Assembly (NCBI GenBank): GCA_021730785.1
Contig: JAKFWF010000046.1
Coordinates: 1-64,000 of the forward strand
From: Hyphomicrobiaceae bacterium
GTDB lineage: Bacteria; Pseudomonadota; Alphaproteobacteria; Rhizobiales; Hyphomicrobiaceae
Length of the DNA stretch: 64,000 nucleotides
Reading direction: 5' to 3'
How positions within the stretch are numbered: the stretch's first letter is position 1; each line of letters starts with the position of its first letter. Below are positions 51,342 through 59,947 of the stretch, one piece after another. The position numbers were made by a program, and so were the translations under genes. Below the pieces are notes generated by a model that searched no databases, was not told the origin of the DNA, and saw only the letters and a program-made list of their open reading frames with translations.

Positions 51342-52208
51342 TCACCACGCCAGGCCGTCCATGGCGCCGACGGGTCGCACGACGTGGCCGGCGAACAGCG
51401 CATCGAGCTTGGCTTTGTCCAGCGGGCCCTGCACATGCAGCGCACTGGCGATGAACAGCGACCGCACGCCGAAGTTGGCCGCGCCGGCGATGTCGGTTCG
51501 CAGCGCATCGCCGATCGCGAGCAGGTGGTCCTTGGCGACCGGGCGCCCCTTGATGCGCTCGATCGCGGCCAGCGCCGCATCATAGGCTGGCAGATGCGGC
51601 TTGCCGGCCCAGATCACCCGCCCGCCGATCGCCTCATAAGCTTCGGCGAGCGCGCCCGCGCAGTAGACGAGCGTGTGGCCGCGCTCGACCACGATGTCGG
51701 GGTTCGCGCACACCATCAGCGCGTCGTTGGCGCGGAACCGGGCGAGCGCATCGGCATAGTCGGCCGGCGTCTCGGTTTCATCGTCGAACAGGCCCGAGCA
51801 GACGACAAGGCGCGCGGCCTCCGCAGCGACGAACTCCACGTCGAGCCCTTCGAAGATCGCTGCGTCGCGGGCTGGTCCCAGATGATAGAGCGACCGGTCG
51901 GCGCGGCCCGTAATGATGCTGCAGGTCAAATCGCCCGACGTGACGACCGCGTCCCAGGCATCGCGCGGCACCCCGATGCCGTCGATCTGGGCGATGACCG
52001 ATTCGCGCGGCCGCGGCGCGTTGGTCAGCAGGCACACGATGCCGCCCCGGGCACGGAAGGCGCGCGCAGCCTCGGCTGCTGGCAAAAACGGCACAATGCC
52101 GTTGTGCATGACGCCCCAGATGTCGCAGATCCAAGCCTCGTCAGAGGCTGCGAGGCCCGCAACGGAGCTGAGGAGCGGGATGGCGGCGAGGGCGGGCGTT
52201 TGCTTCAT
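51342..52208 (-). CDS. TIGR01459 family HAD-type hydrolase
   Basis: A 288-residue HAD phosphatase of the class IIA/NagD-like type: 'AWICDIWGVMHNGIVPFLPA' holds the nucleophile region (D-x-W-G-V), 'VCLLTNAPRPRESV' motif II, 'GKPHLPAYDAALAAIERIKG' motif III Lys, and 'LLAIGDALRTDIAGAANFGV' motif IV. The alphaproteobacterial subfamily TIGR01459 has unknown substrate. Convergent with DUF1285. Confidence 0.93.
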   Translation of the reverse strand: MKQTPALAAIPLLSSVAGLAASDEAWICDIWGVMHNGIVPFLPAAEAARAFRARGGIVCLLTNAPRPRESVIAQIDGIGVPRDAWDAVVTSGDLTCSIITGRADRSLYHLGPARDAAIFEGLDVEFVAAEAARLVVCSGLFDDETETPADYADALARFRANDALMVCANPDIVVERGHTLVYCAGALAEAYEAIGGRVIWAGKPHLPAYDAALAAIERIKGRPVAKDHLLAIGDALRTDIAGAANFGVRSLFIASALHVQGPLDKAKLDALFAGHVVRPVGAMDGLAW

Positions 52209-52239
52209 GCCACTGCCTTAACCGCAGCCTCGCCCGTGT

Positions 52240-53886
52240 TCAAGCGACCGCCGCATGCGGATTGCGCAGCACATCGGCCTTAACCGCGCGCGGCGACCCG
52301 AACAACCGGCCCTGGCCCAGTTCGACGCCGCACGCCAGCAGGCGCCTCGCCACATCTTCATCGGCGATCTCTGAGACAATGACCGCGAGGTCGAGCTTGG
52401 CGAAGTGGCGGCAGATGTCGGCTGCGGGGATGGTGCTGCCAACCGCTGGCAGGCCATTGAAGAACACTTCGGCATCGAGCCTGGCGAAGGTGAAGCCCGC
52501 CGCCGACAGCGCCTCGAAATCGAGGTCAAGGTCGGTGATGGCCTCCAGGCAGAAGCGGAAGCCGAGGTCGGCCATGTCGCGCAGGGTCGACCATTGCAGT
52601 TCGGAAAAGCCACGCACTTCCGCTTGCCGGAACCCGAGCACCAGGCGGCTGCCGAGTGTGTCGCCCTGGCGATAGGTGTCGGCAAAGCGATTGAGGAAGC
52701 GGTCGCTGACGAGCGATTCTCCCGACAGCTGCGAGAACAGCGAGCCGGGCTTGCCACGGTCCTCCATGCGCCAGGCAACGCGGGCGGCACGCTCGACCTT
52801 GACCGCGTCGAGCAACGGCAGCAGCCCAGAGCCGCGCGCCATGCCGACGGCCTGCGCATCGCTGGACGCATCCTGGCTGTCCCCGTTGACGCGGATGGTG
52901 ACGACATAATGCTGGGCGCGCCGATCGCTCAAGCCCAAGATCGGCTCGAGCATGACATCGAAGCGTTCGAGCTCGATCGCATCGGCCACCAGGGCGAGCC
53001 TCTGCCGTGCCTGGTCGACGGCCGCACTGACGGGCTTCGGCGCGAGCGCGGCGGGCGGTGGAACCGGCGCTCTGCCGCCGACTTCGAGCGCGGAGTCGCG
53101 CATGGCATCGGCGACCGCATTCAGGGCTGCGACCGATTTATCCGTGTTCGGTGGCCCATCCTCGCGGGCGGCCGCAGTGAGTGCCATCGCCGCCTGCCCC
53201 TGCGTGATGTCGGCGGCGAGCTTCTTGATCACGGCATTGATCTGCTCGGCATCCGCGTCCACCTGCCGCTGCGGCGGGAGGGCTGCGTGCATGGGCGTAA
53301 CCACTGCCGGGAGCGGCGCGGGAGCCAGCGCGGTTCTGGCCGGCGCTTCGAACGAAGGTCCCTTGTTTGGTGACGGGCGCAGCCGGGGAGGGGGCGCCGA
53401 CAGATCCTCAAACCAGGTCTCCGGCTCCCAGGCGGACTGTGGTGCAGGGCCGCGCGGGGCAACGGCGGCGGGTGGTGCCGCTGGCGCATAATTCCAATAA
53501 TCGACTTGGGCCTGGCCCGCGGGTGGCGCCTGCGGTTCGGCCGCCCCGGCCACCGGCTTTGAAGCCGGCATCGACTCAGTTCGCCCTGGTCGATAGTCGC
53601 TGCGCACCGCGCCGCCAGCGGTCGCAATCTTGGCCTCCAGCCGCGCGATCTCATCACGCAAATCGTCCACTTGGTCGCTGCGCCGCAGAAGAATGTGGGT
53701 CGACAGCAGTGCGATGTAGACTGACAAGGCCGCCAGCACAGCCAGCCAGAACGCCAGCGCAAACTGCAGATGCAGACCTATCCCGAGGGCCAACGCCACC
53801 ACCGTCATGCACAGCACGACGAGGCCATCCCGCACGGGATCGCGGGTGCGGGCACGGGGCAGGGAGGCTGGACGCGGCGGCTGCAT
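52240..53886 (-). CDS. Membrane-anchored degenerate EAL-domain protein
   Basis: A 548-residue protein: N-terminal helices (about 18-65), a coiled-coil-like stretch with a long Pro/Ala-rich linker (to about 300), and an EAL-like C-terminal domain. The phosphodiesterase motifs are missing: the position of E-A-L reads 'HYVVTIRVNG', K-x-D-x-x-F is 'ARLDAEVFFNG' and DDFG is absent; the later 'FAKLDLAVIVSEIADEDVAR' and 'ELGQGRLFGSPR' (Q-G-x-x-x-x-x-P) survive. It probably does not cut cyclic di-GMP but might bind it or a protein partner. It lies 31 bases from the HAD gene and on its strand. Confidence 0.85.
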   Translation of the reverse strand: MQPPRPASLPRARTRDPVRDGLVVLCMTVVALALGIGLHLQFALAFWLAVLAALSVYIALLSTHILLRRSDQVDDLRDEIARLEAKIATAGGAVRSDYRPGRTESMPASKPVAGAAEPQAPPAGQAQVDYWNYAPAAPPAAVAPRGPAPQSAWEPETWFEDLSAPPPRLRPSPNKGPSFEAPARTALAPAPLPAVVTPMHAALPPQRQVDADAEQINAVIKKLAADITQGQAAMALTAAAREDGPPNTDKSVAALNAVADAMRDSALEVGGRAPVPPPAALAPKPVSAAVDQARQRLALVADAIELERFDVMLEPILGLSDRRAQHYVVTIRVNGDSQDASSDAQAVGMARGSGLLPLLDAVKVERAARVAWRMEDRGKPGSLFSQLSGESLVSDRFLNRFADTYRQGDTLGSRLVLGFRQAEVRGFSELQWSTLRDMADLGFRFCLEAITDLDLDFEALSAAGFTFARLDAEVFFNGLPAVGSTIPAADICRHFAKLDLAVIVSEIADEDVARRLLACGVELGQGRLFGSPRAVKADVLRNPHAAVA

Positions 53887-54144
53887 GAACGGGCTGAACC
53901 TCGACGATGACGGGGGACTGGAACACCGGGCCTACGATTCGACAGTGTTCAGCATCTCCAGCGCCTAGCCGCAAAGCAACGACGCGGCTGCAACAATCAC
54001 CAGCTTTCAGCGCCGCCCCACAAGCAAACGGGAGCCCCCCATCGAGGCCCCCGCAGTACATGCCATGCCGTGTGCAGCGTCCAGCCAACGGCCCAGCGAT
54101 CGAACAGGCCTATCTCATTCATGCGCTGCCCGGCACGGGGCACC

Positions 54145-54816
54145 TTACTTCAGCGGCGTAATCGTGACCCGGCCGATCGGCTTGGCGGGGTCGAACTTGA
54201 AGCTCGCTGCGATGTCGGCATCACCGCGAACGCCGGTATGCCGGGAGATGACGCCGTTCTCCGGAATGCGGCCAAGACCACCGAGGCCGGCTGCGTCTTC
54301 CTTTTTCTCGGTGTTTTTCTCTGTGCCTGCATCGAGAGCGTAGACCTCGATCGTCATCGGTTTGGTCAGCTTGTAAGCATCAACTCCCTCGATGCCCGCG
54401 AAACCGTCATTAGTGTGGCCGAGCATCCAACCACCAGACACAAGGGGATGCTCAGCGTCGACCTTCACTACAACGCGGCGACCTTTGCCGGGCAAGCTTG
54501 GCAGCGCCACGGCCGCATCCAGGAACGTCTTGGGATCGCTAATGGCAGTGCCCAGTACGAACTCCGGGTTGCCGTTCTCGGCAAGTTCCTGGATCAACAG
54601 GCCGGCCGGCTTACCTTCCTCCCACAAGCGAAACTGCTTGGTGTGCGACACCCACGGGGTCGACGACAGATCCTGCGTACCTGACAGGTCGCGGTACTCG
54701 ATGGCAACGCGGCGTGTGCCACCGGCCTTCTGCGCGGCTTGGGCGCCGATGGTGGCACCAACGGCAATTCCCGCAAAAGCGGTTGCCGTGAGCAGCGAGC
54801 GGAATAGGTACGACAT
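54145..54816 (-). CDS. Secreted spondin-like domain protein
   Basis: A 223-residue protein with a signal peptide ending 'GAQAAQ'. The mature part resembles the spondin N-terminal domain of bacterial secreted proteins: 'VAIEYRDLSGTQDLS', 'FRLWEEGKPAGLLIQELAEN' and 'LVSGGWMLGHTNDGFAGIEG' (the usual '(A/S)M-L-x-x-T-N-D-x-F-x-G'). Function unknown; likely secreted or periplasmic. AGAGGAGA lies upstream of the ATG at 54816. It is divergent from a MarR-type regulator whose putative operators sit in the shared intergenic region. Confidence 0.8.
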   Translation of the reverse strand: MSYLFRSLLTATAFAGIAVGATIGAQAAQKAGGTRRVAIEYRDLSGTQDLSSTPWVSHTKQFRLWEEGKPAGLLIQELAENGNPEFVLGTAISDPKTFLDAAVALPSLPGKGRRVVVKVDAEHPLVSGGWMLGHTNDGFAGIEGVDAYKLTKPMTIEVYALDAGTEKNTEKKEDAAGLGGLGRIPENGVISRHTGVRGDADIAASFKFDPAKPIGRVTITPLK

Positions 54817-54856
54817 GATGATTTCTCCTCTTTGGGATTTCCCGTGACACGCTGTT

Positions 54857-54877
54857 TTATGTGCGCGAGGCACATAA
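54857..54877. promoter_or_regulatory. Candidate MarR operator 1 (TTATGTGC-N5-GCACATAA)
   Basis: Perfect eight-base palindrome arms with loop GCGAG, between the spondin-like gene and the MarR gene. The half-site GCACATAA recurs 36 bases on (54913-54920). MarR dimers bind such palindromes. Inferred from symmetry and position. Confidence 0.6.
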
Positions 54878-54913
54878 TTGGCAAGTAGCTGCTTGCGAAA
54901 AGCGTGCGCTGCG

Positions 54914-54925
54914 CACATAAATGTG
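54914..54925. promoter_or_regulatory. Candidate MarR operator 2 (CACAT-AA-ATGTG)
   Basis: A second palindrome with the same CACATAA core, within 20 bases of the MarR start, so binding would block the regulator's own expression. Same basis as operator 1. Confidence 0.55.
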
Positions 54926-54928
54926 ACC

Positions 54929-55486
54929 ATGAGCAGACACAACACCCCTAATCTCGTCGGTGCGCTGGCGGTTGCGGTGATCGATGCGATTGAAGACGTG
55001 ACGAGGTCGCTGACCGGCCATGCCGGCGAGACCGCAGCTGCACTCGTTGCGATCGGCCACGAGCCTGGCCTTACCAACGATGGCCTGCGTCAAGTCCTGG
55101 GCCTGTCGCACCCTGGTGCCGTACGCGTTGTCGATCGGCTGATCGAGGCTGGTCTGGTTGAACGGCGCGAAGGCATGGACCGGCGCGCGATCGCGCTGCA
55201 CATGACCCAGGCCGGTTATGACGCCCGCACCGCATTACTCGACCGGCGACAGGACGCGCTCGAGCAATTTCTTACGCCGCTCGATGCCAACGAGCGCTCG
55301 AGCCTTGGCAAATTGCTGGCAAAAGTATTGGAACAGCGGCCGACGGGTGCGCTTCACGGCCTGTCGATCTGCCGGCTGTGTGACAACGACCGCTGCCAGA
55401 GTTGCCCGATCGAAGCTGGCGTGGCGCGCGTTGCTCCTGACGATTGTGAGCGTGCGGACGAGACGGCGCCGTGCAAGCGACGGTGA
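54929..55486 (+). CDS. MarR family regulator with cysteine-rich tail
   Basis: A 185-residue winged-helix regulator: 'NDGLRQVLGLSHPGAVRVVD' is the recognition region and 'RLIEAGLVERREGMDRRAIA' the wing ('D-R-R'). Beyond the usual MarR end lies 'GLSICRLCDNDRCQSCPIEA', with four cysteines in a C-x2-C-x4-C-x2-C pattern likely to bind zinc or a redox-active metal, so the protein may sense redox or metal state. It is divergent from the spondin-like gene. The ATG at 54929 is the likely start; the frame is open to 54878. Confidence 0.85.
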   Translation: MSRHNTPNLVGALAVAVIDAIEDVTRSLTGHAGETAAALVAIGHEPGLTNDGLRQVLGLSHPGAVRVVDRLIEAGLVERREGMDRRAIALHMTQAGYDARTALLDRRQDALEQFLTPLDANERSSLGKLLAKVLEQRPTGALHGLSICRLCDNDRCQSCPIEAGVARVAPDDCERADETAPCKRR

Positions 55487-55523
55487 GACCTGTGCCCGTG
55501 GGCCAGTCTCACCGCCTCAGTCA

Positions 55524-56852
55524 CTATGCAACCGCGCGCAGCACGGTCGCAATACGGTCTCGGATCATCGTCAAGTCGCTTTCCGTGGCGATCAGCGGCG
55601 GGGCGACGATCAGGGTGTCCATGGTCACGCGGCAGTAGAGGTCGTGCTCGTGATACATGCGCTCGATGGCTTCGTATCCGCGCGCGCCCGGCTTGCCGCC
55701 TGCCGGGTTGAGGTCGATGCCGCACATCAGGCCAATCGGGCGGATGTCGGCGACGTTGGGCTCAGCTTTCAAGCTCATCATCAGCTCGGCAAATAGCTTC
55801 TCGTGCTTCTGCGCCTTTTCGAACAGGCCCTCATCGCGATAGAGGTTCAACGTCGCGATGCCGGCCGCCACCGCCAGCGGGTGGCCTGAATACGTGTAGC
55901 CGTGGAACAGCTCGACCAGATAATCCGGGCCCGTCATGTGCGTTTCGTAAATCCCCTTCCCCACCATCACGCCCGACATCGGCACCGAGCCGTTGTTGAC
56001 GCCCTTGGCGAAGGTGATCATGTCGGGAACGATGTTCCAGCGCTCGGACGCAAAGCCGTGGCCAAGGCGGCCGAAGGCGGTGATCACCTCATCGAAGATC
56101 AGCAGGATGCCATGGTCGGCGGTGATCTTGCGCAGGCGTTCGAGATAGCCCTTGGGCGGCGCGAGGCAACCGGTGGAGCCGGCCACCGGCTCGACGATGA
56201 CGGCGGCAATGGTCGAGGCATCGTGCAGCGTGATCAGCTTCAGGAGATCATCGGCCAGATGGGCGCCCCACTCGGGCTCGCCGACCGAGAACGCCTGTTT
56301 CGAGCGGTCATAGGTGGTGGGGAGGTGATCGACGCCCTGCAGCATGTTGCCGAAGGCCTTGCGGTTGTTGACCATGCCGCCGACCGAGATGCCGCCGAAG
56401 TTCACGCCATGGTAGCCGCGCTCGCGACCGATGAAGCGGGTGCGCCCGCCCTCGCCGCGCGCCTTGTGATAGGCGAGCGCGACTTTCAGCGCGGTATCAA
56501 CCGCTTCCGAGCCGGAGTTGGCAAACAGGCAATAGTCGAGGTCGCCGGGTGCCATCAGGGCGAGGCGCGAGGACAGCTCGAACACTTGCGGGTGGCCGTA
56601 TTGGAAGGGCGGCGCGAAATCGAGCTTGGCGGCGGCATGCTGGATCGCTTCCACGATCGGGGCGCGGCAATGACCGGCGTTGACGCAAAACAGACCCGAC
56701 GACGAGTCAACCACCTTGCGCCCGTCCGGTGTCAGAAAGTGCATGTCCTTGGCGCCAGAGAACATCCGCGGCTTCTTCTTGAACGACCGGTTCGGTGTGA
56801 ACGGCATCCAGTAGGGCTCTAACTCATTGGGCTTCATGTCGAGCGGGGCCAT
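55524..56852 (-). CDS. Class III PLP-dependent aminotransferase (omega-amino acid:pyruvate type)
   Basis: A 442-residue fold-type I aminotransferase. It has 'YWMPFTPNRSFKKKPRMFSG' at the start, 'FANSGSEAVDTALKVALAYH' (phosphate cup), 'VIVEPVAGSTGCLAPPKGYL', 'ILLIFDEVITAFGRLGHGFA' (Asp against the PLP nitrogen) and the PLP Lys in 'DMITFAKGVNNGSVPMSGV'. The 'N-R-x-F' start and the small-active-site motifs fit beta-alanine/omega-amino acid:pyruvate transaminases. Exact donor unknown. Isolated, on the same strand as the iron transporter downstream in coordinate. Confidence 0.93.
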   Translation of the reverse strand: MAPLDMKPNELEPYWMPFTPNRSFKKKPRMFSGAKDMHFLTPDGRKVVDSSSGLFCVNAGHCRAPIVEAIQHAAAKLDFAPPFQYGHPQVFELSSRLALMAPGDLDYCLFANSGSEAVDTALKVALAYHKARGEGGRTRFIGRERGYHGVNFGGISVGGMVNNRKAFGNMLQGVDHLPTTYDRSKQAFSVGEPEWGAHLADDLLKLITLHDASTIAAVIVEPVAGSTGCLAPPKGYLERLRKITADHGILLIFDEVITAFGRLGHGFASERWNIVPDMITFAKGVNNGSVPMSGVMVGKGIYETHMTGPDYLVELFHGYTYSGHPLAVAAGIATLNLYRDEGLFEKAQKHEKLFAELMMSLKAEPNVADIRPIGLMCGIDLNPAGGKPGARGYEAIERMYHEHDLYCRVTMDTLIVAPPLIATESDLTMIRDRIATVLRAVA

Positions 56853-56981
56853 GGCGTGCTCCTGGTTCAGAGGGTTGGGCCGGACGGGTCCGGTTGATGG
56901 ACTGATTTGGATCGATTTCGAAACGCTAGCACGGGAGTTGCCGCGCCGGAAGCGGGCCGAATGGGGTGCCGGCGCGCTGCC

Positions 56982-58694
56982 TCAGGAACCGCGCCTGGAC
57001 GTGCCCTTCACGATGCCGGCCAGGACGCCGACCGACACCAGCCCGATCGCGACGATGACCAGCGCGCCGGTCGAGGCCTGGGCCAAGCGCTCGTCCGACG
57101 CCAGCTGGTAGACGCGCACGGCCAGCGTGTCGAAGTTGAAAGGACGGATGATGAGGGTCGCTGGCAATTCCTTCAGGACGTCGACGAACACCAGGATCGC
57201 GGCCGTCATCAGCGGTCGCCGCAGCAGCGGCAGGTGGACACGGCGCATGACTTCGCCGCTGCTGCAACCGAGCGTGCGCGCCACCTGATCCATGCTGGCG
57301 GGGATGCGCCCGAAACCGGCTTCGAGCCCGCCCGCCGCCACAGCCAGGAATCGCACAAGATAGGCAAACAGCAATGCCATCACCGTGCCGCTCAGGAGCA
57401 ATCCGGTCGACACGCCAAACAGGGCGCGGGAACTGCTGTCCAGCATCTGATCGGCGGCACCGAGCGACACCAGGATACCGACCGCGATCACGGTGCCGGG
57501 CAGGGCATAACCGAACGTCGAGAACCGCAACAGCGTGCGCAGGGTATCCGACCGCGCGAGCCGCAAGGCATAGGCGACGAACAGTCCCGTGGCGGTGACC
57601 ACGAGTGCGGCAAACCCGGCCAGTGCGAACGTATTCCAGGCGAGTGCGAGAAAGCGCGGGCCGAACAAATCATCGCCGCCCTCCCGGTGCAGTCCGATCA
57701 GGATCAGCACCGGCAGGATGAAGCCGAGGATCACCGGCAAACTGCAGGCGGCCGTCGCCGTCCAGGCCGGCATGCCCGACAAGCGGATCTGGCGGATCGT
57801 GATGTCGCGGGCACTCGTGCGATGGAAGCGGCTGCGCCGCCGCGCCGCCTGCTCGATCACAACCAGGGCGGCAACGAACAGCAGCAGCGCGCTCGCCAGC
57901 TGGCCGGCCGCCACCCTGTCGCCCATGCCAAACCAGGTGCGGTAGATCGCCGTCGTGAACGTGTTGATGCCGAAATACTGTACCGTGCCAAGGTCGGCGA
58001 GCGCCTCCATCAGGGCGAGCGCGAGGCCGGCTGCAATCGAGGGTCGTGCGAGCGGCAGCGCGATCTTCAAAAAGCGGTCCCGTCCGCCGTGGCCGAGCGT
58101 GCGGGCGACATCGAGCGCGGTCGGCGACTGGTCGAGGAACGCCGAGCGGGCCAGAAAGTACACGTAAGGGTACAGCACCAGGGTCAGCATCAAACTGACG
58201 CCCCACAAACTCTGGATGTTGGGGAACCAGTAGTCGTTCCTGCCCCAGCCGAACCAGCCGCGGACAGCGCTTTGCAGCGGCCCGGCAAAGGCCAGAAAAT
58301 CAGTATATGCGTAACCGATGATGTAAGCCGGCATGGCGAGCGGCAGCAGCAGCAGCCAGGCGAGAACACGGCTCGCTGGAAAGCGGTACATGGTGACGAG
58401 CCAGGCGCACCCGGTGCCGATCGCGGCCACGCCCACGCCGACGAGCAGCAGCAGGCCGATGGTATTGAGCAGGATTTCCGGCAGGATCGTTTTTGCGAGA
58501 TGCAGGATCGTGCCGTTCGAAGCGTAGAACATATTTGACAGCACGGCTGCGATCGGCAGCACAACGAGTGCACACAGCGCCAGCGCCGCGGCCACCAGCC
58601 ACGGGCGATCACCAAGCGCCTCGCGCAACGCGACCGGCCGCCAGATCGGCAGCCGGGCGGGCGCAGGCAAGGGTGCTGGGATTTGCAGGTCCAT
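56982..58694 (-). CDS. Iron(III) ABC transporter permease (FbpB/SfuB-like)
   Basis: A 570-residue permease with about twelve helices in two homologous halves, as in fused FbpB/SfuB proteins. The two EAA loops are 'ALDVARTLGHGGRDRFLKIA' and 'MDQVARTLGCSSGEVMRRVH'. 'MEALADLGTVQYFGINTFTT' and 'ILVFVDVLKELPATLIIRPF' are typical iron-permease segments. It follows the binding-protein gene after 83 bases that can form a hairpin. No ATPase gene adjoins it in this window; one is needed elsewhere. Start at ATG 58694. Confidence 0.92.
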   Translation of the reverse strand: MDLQIPAPLPAPARLPIWRPVALREALGDRPWLVAAALALCALVVLPIAAVLSNMFYASNGTILHLAKTILPEILLNTIGLLLLVGVGVAAIGTGCAWLVTMYRFPASRVLAWLLLLPLAMPAYIIGYAYTDFLAFAGPLQSAVRGWFGWGRNDYWFPNIQSLWGVSLMLTLVLYPYVYFLARSAFLDQSPTALDVARTLGHGGRDRFLKIALPLARPSIAAGLALALMEALADLGTVQYFGINTFTTAIYRTWFGMGDRVAAGQLASALLLFVAALVVIEQAARRRSRFHRTSARDITIRQIRLSGMPAWTATAACSLPVILGFILPVLILIGLHREGGDDLFGPRFLALAWNTFALAGFAALVVTATGLFVAYALRLARSDTLRTLLRFSTFGYALPGTVIAVGILVSLGAADQMLDSSSRALFGVSTGLLLSGTVMALLFAYLVRFLAVAAGGLEAGFGRIPASMDQVARTLGCSSGEVMRRVHLPLLRRPLMTAAILVFVDVLKELPATLIIRPFNFDTLAVRVYQLASDERLAQASTGALVIVAIGLVSVGVLAGIVKGTSRRGS

Positions 58695-58710
58695 TGTCCT
58701 GAGTACGGTT

Positions 58711-58773
58711 TCGGGTTTCGGGGTTGAGGTTTTGCAGCGCCGCCAACCCATAAACCCAAAACCCTAAACCCGC
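58711..58773 (-). promoter_or_regulatory. Candidate stem-loop between iron-binding-protein and permease genes
   Basis: The spacer has G/T-rich (CGGGTTTCGGGGTTGAGG) and C/A-rich (AACCCAAAACCCTAAACCCG) arms that can pair imperfectly. Such hairpins often lower downstream permease expression or protect the upstream message. The telomere-like CCCTAAA pattern is incidental. Confidence 0.4.
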
Positions 58774-58777
58774 CCCT

Positions 58778-59824
58778 TCACTTCCAGCCGGCCCGATCCA
58801 TGATTTTCAGTGCTTCGCCATTGTTCTTGGCGAATATGGCGGCGTTCAAGCTGTCGATCTTGAAACTGCCGAGCGCGGCAATCGTCTTTGGCAGCGGCGC
58901 ACCGGCGACGACCGGGAACTCGTCGTTACCCTGGGCAAAGTAGGTTTGCGCGCCAGGCGTCACGAGATATTCGAGGAAGCGGCGCGCATGCTCGCGGTTC
59001 TTCGACGAAGCGGCGATGCCGCCGCCGGCGATGTTGACGTGCGTGCCACGACCGGCCTGGTTCGGGAAGACGACTCCGATCTTGGCGATAACCGACGCAT
59101 CCTGGGCCGCATTCTTGCGGATCATGTTGCCCAGATAATAGGTGTTGGCGAGGCACACGTCGCCTTCGCCAGCGGCAACGCCGCGGATCTGGTCGGTATC
59201 GCCCCCCTTGGGAGCGCGGGCGAAGTTCGCCACCAGGCCGCGGCACCACGCTTCGGTTTTCGCTTCGCCCAGCGCCGCCAGGATCGAGCCGACCAGCGAC
59301 TGCGTGTAGGTGTGGCTCGATGAGCGGGTGAGAACGCGCCCCTTCCACTTCGGATCGGCGAGGTCTTCGTAAGTCGCGATATCGGCGGCTGCCACCTTGT
59401 CCTTGTTGTACATAATGACCCGCGCGCGCGACGAAAAGCCGAACCAGTGACCTTCGGGATCGCGCAGGCTGGCCGGCACGGTGCCGTTGATGGCAGTCGA
59501 GTTCAGCGGCTGCAGCAGTCCCATCTCACGCGCCCGCTCCAAGCGCCCGGCGTCGACCGAGATGAACACGTCGGCCGGGCTGTTCGCGCCCTCCGCCTTC
59601 ATGCGCTCGAGCAGCGCGTCGGGCTGCGCTTCGACACGGTTGACCTTGATGCCGGTTTCGATCGCAAAGTCGGCGTAGAGGCGCTCGTCCGTATCGTAAT
59701 GCCGTGATGAGTAGAGGTTGACGACCTTCTCCTGCGCACGCAGCACCGGGGGAGCGGCGAGGCTTGCGATGGTGCCAGCCGTACCGCCCAGAAGCGCGCG
59801 GCGGTTGAGGATGAACTTCGGCAT
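58778..59824 (-). CDS. Iron(III) ABC transporter substrate-binding protein (FbpA/FutA-like)
   Basis: A 348-residue binding protein with a Tat-type signal peptide ('FILNRRALLGGTAGT', cleavage near 'VLRAQ'). The mature part is the ferric-binding type: 'VVNLYSSRHYDTDERLYADF' (typical 'YS.RHY' start), 'DVFISVDAGRLERAREMGLL', 'RVIMYNKDKVAAADIATYED', 'YYLGNMIRKNAAQ' with the Tyr-Tyr iron ligands, and 'NIAGGGIAASSKNREHARRF'. It should bind Fe3+ in the periplasm for the FbpB-like permease. A candidate Irr box lies in the divergent region upstream. GGAGAG precedes the ATG. Confidence 0.92.
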   Translation of the reverse strand: MPKFILNRRALLGGTAGTIASLAAPPVLRAQEKVVNLYSSRHYDTDERLYADFAIETGIKVNRVEAQPDALLERMKAEGANSPADVFISVDAGRLERAREMGLLQPLNSTAINGTVPASLRDPEGHWFGFSSRARVIMYNKDKVAAADIATYEDLADPKWKGRVLTRSSSHTYTQSLVGSILAALGEAKTEAWCRGLVANFARAPKGGDTDQIRGVAAGEGDVCLANTYYLGNMIRKNAAQDASVIAKIGVVFPNQAGRGTHVNIAGGGIAASSKNREHARRFLEYLVTPGAQTYFAQGNDEFPVVAGAPLPKTIAALGSFKIDSLNAAIFAKNNGEALKIMDRAGWK

Positions 59825-59886
59825 GAGCTAAACTCTCCTGGCCGCGAGGTGCGCGCTCGGTTTAAAGTTGACTGGCGCAGTCTGGT

Positions 59887-59904
59887 ATTAGAGACATTCT
59901 AGAT
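59887..59904. promoter_or_regulatory. Candidate iron-control element (Irr/ICE-type box)
   Basis: ATTAGAGACATTCTAGAT resembles the alphaproteobacterial iron-control element (TTAGAA-N3-TTCTAA-like palindrome), lying in the divergent region between the iron-binding-protein gene and nadX. Irr or a Fur-like regulator would then control iron uptake. One arm is imperfect; inferred from similarity. Confidence 0.45.
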
Positions 59905-59947
59905 CAAGGCCGTTGAGCGGCCGTGCGCCGAGGAAAGATGTGACACG

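Noticed and set aside
58741-58773. CCCTAAA telomere-like sequence
   Set aside because: Imperfect, only a few units, in a bacterial intergenic region; a hairpin arm is the simpler view.
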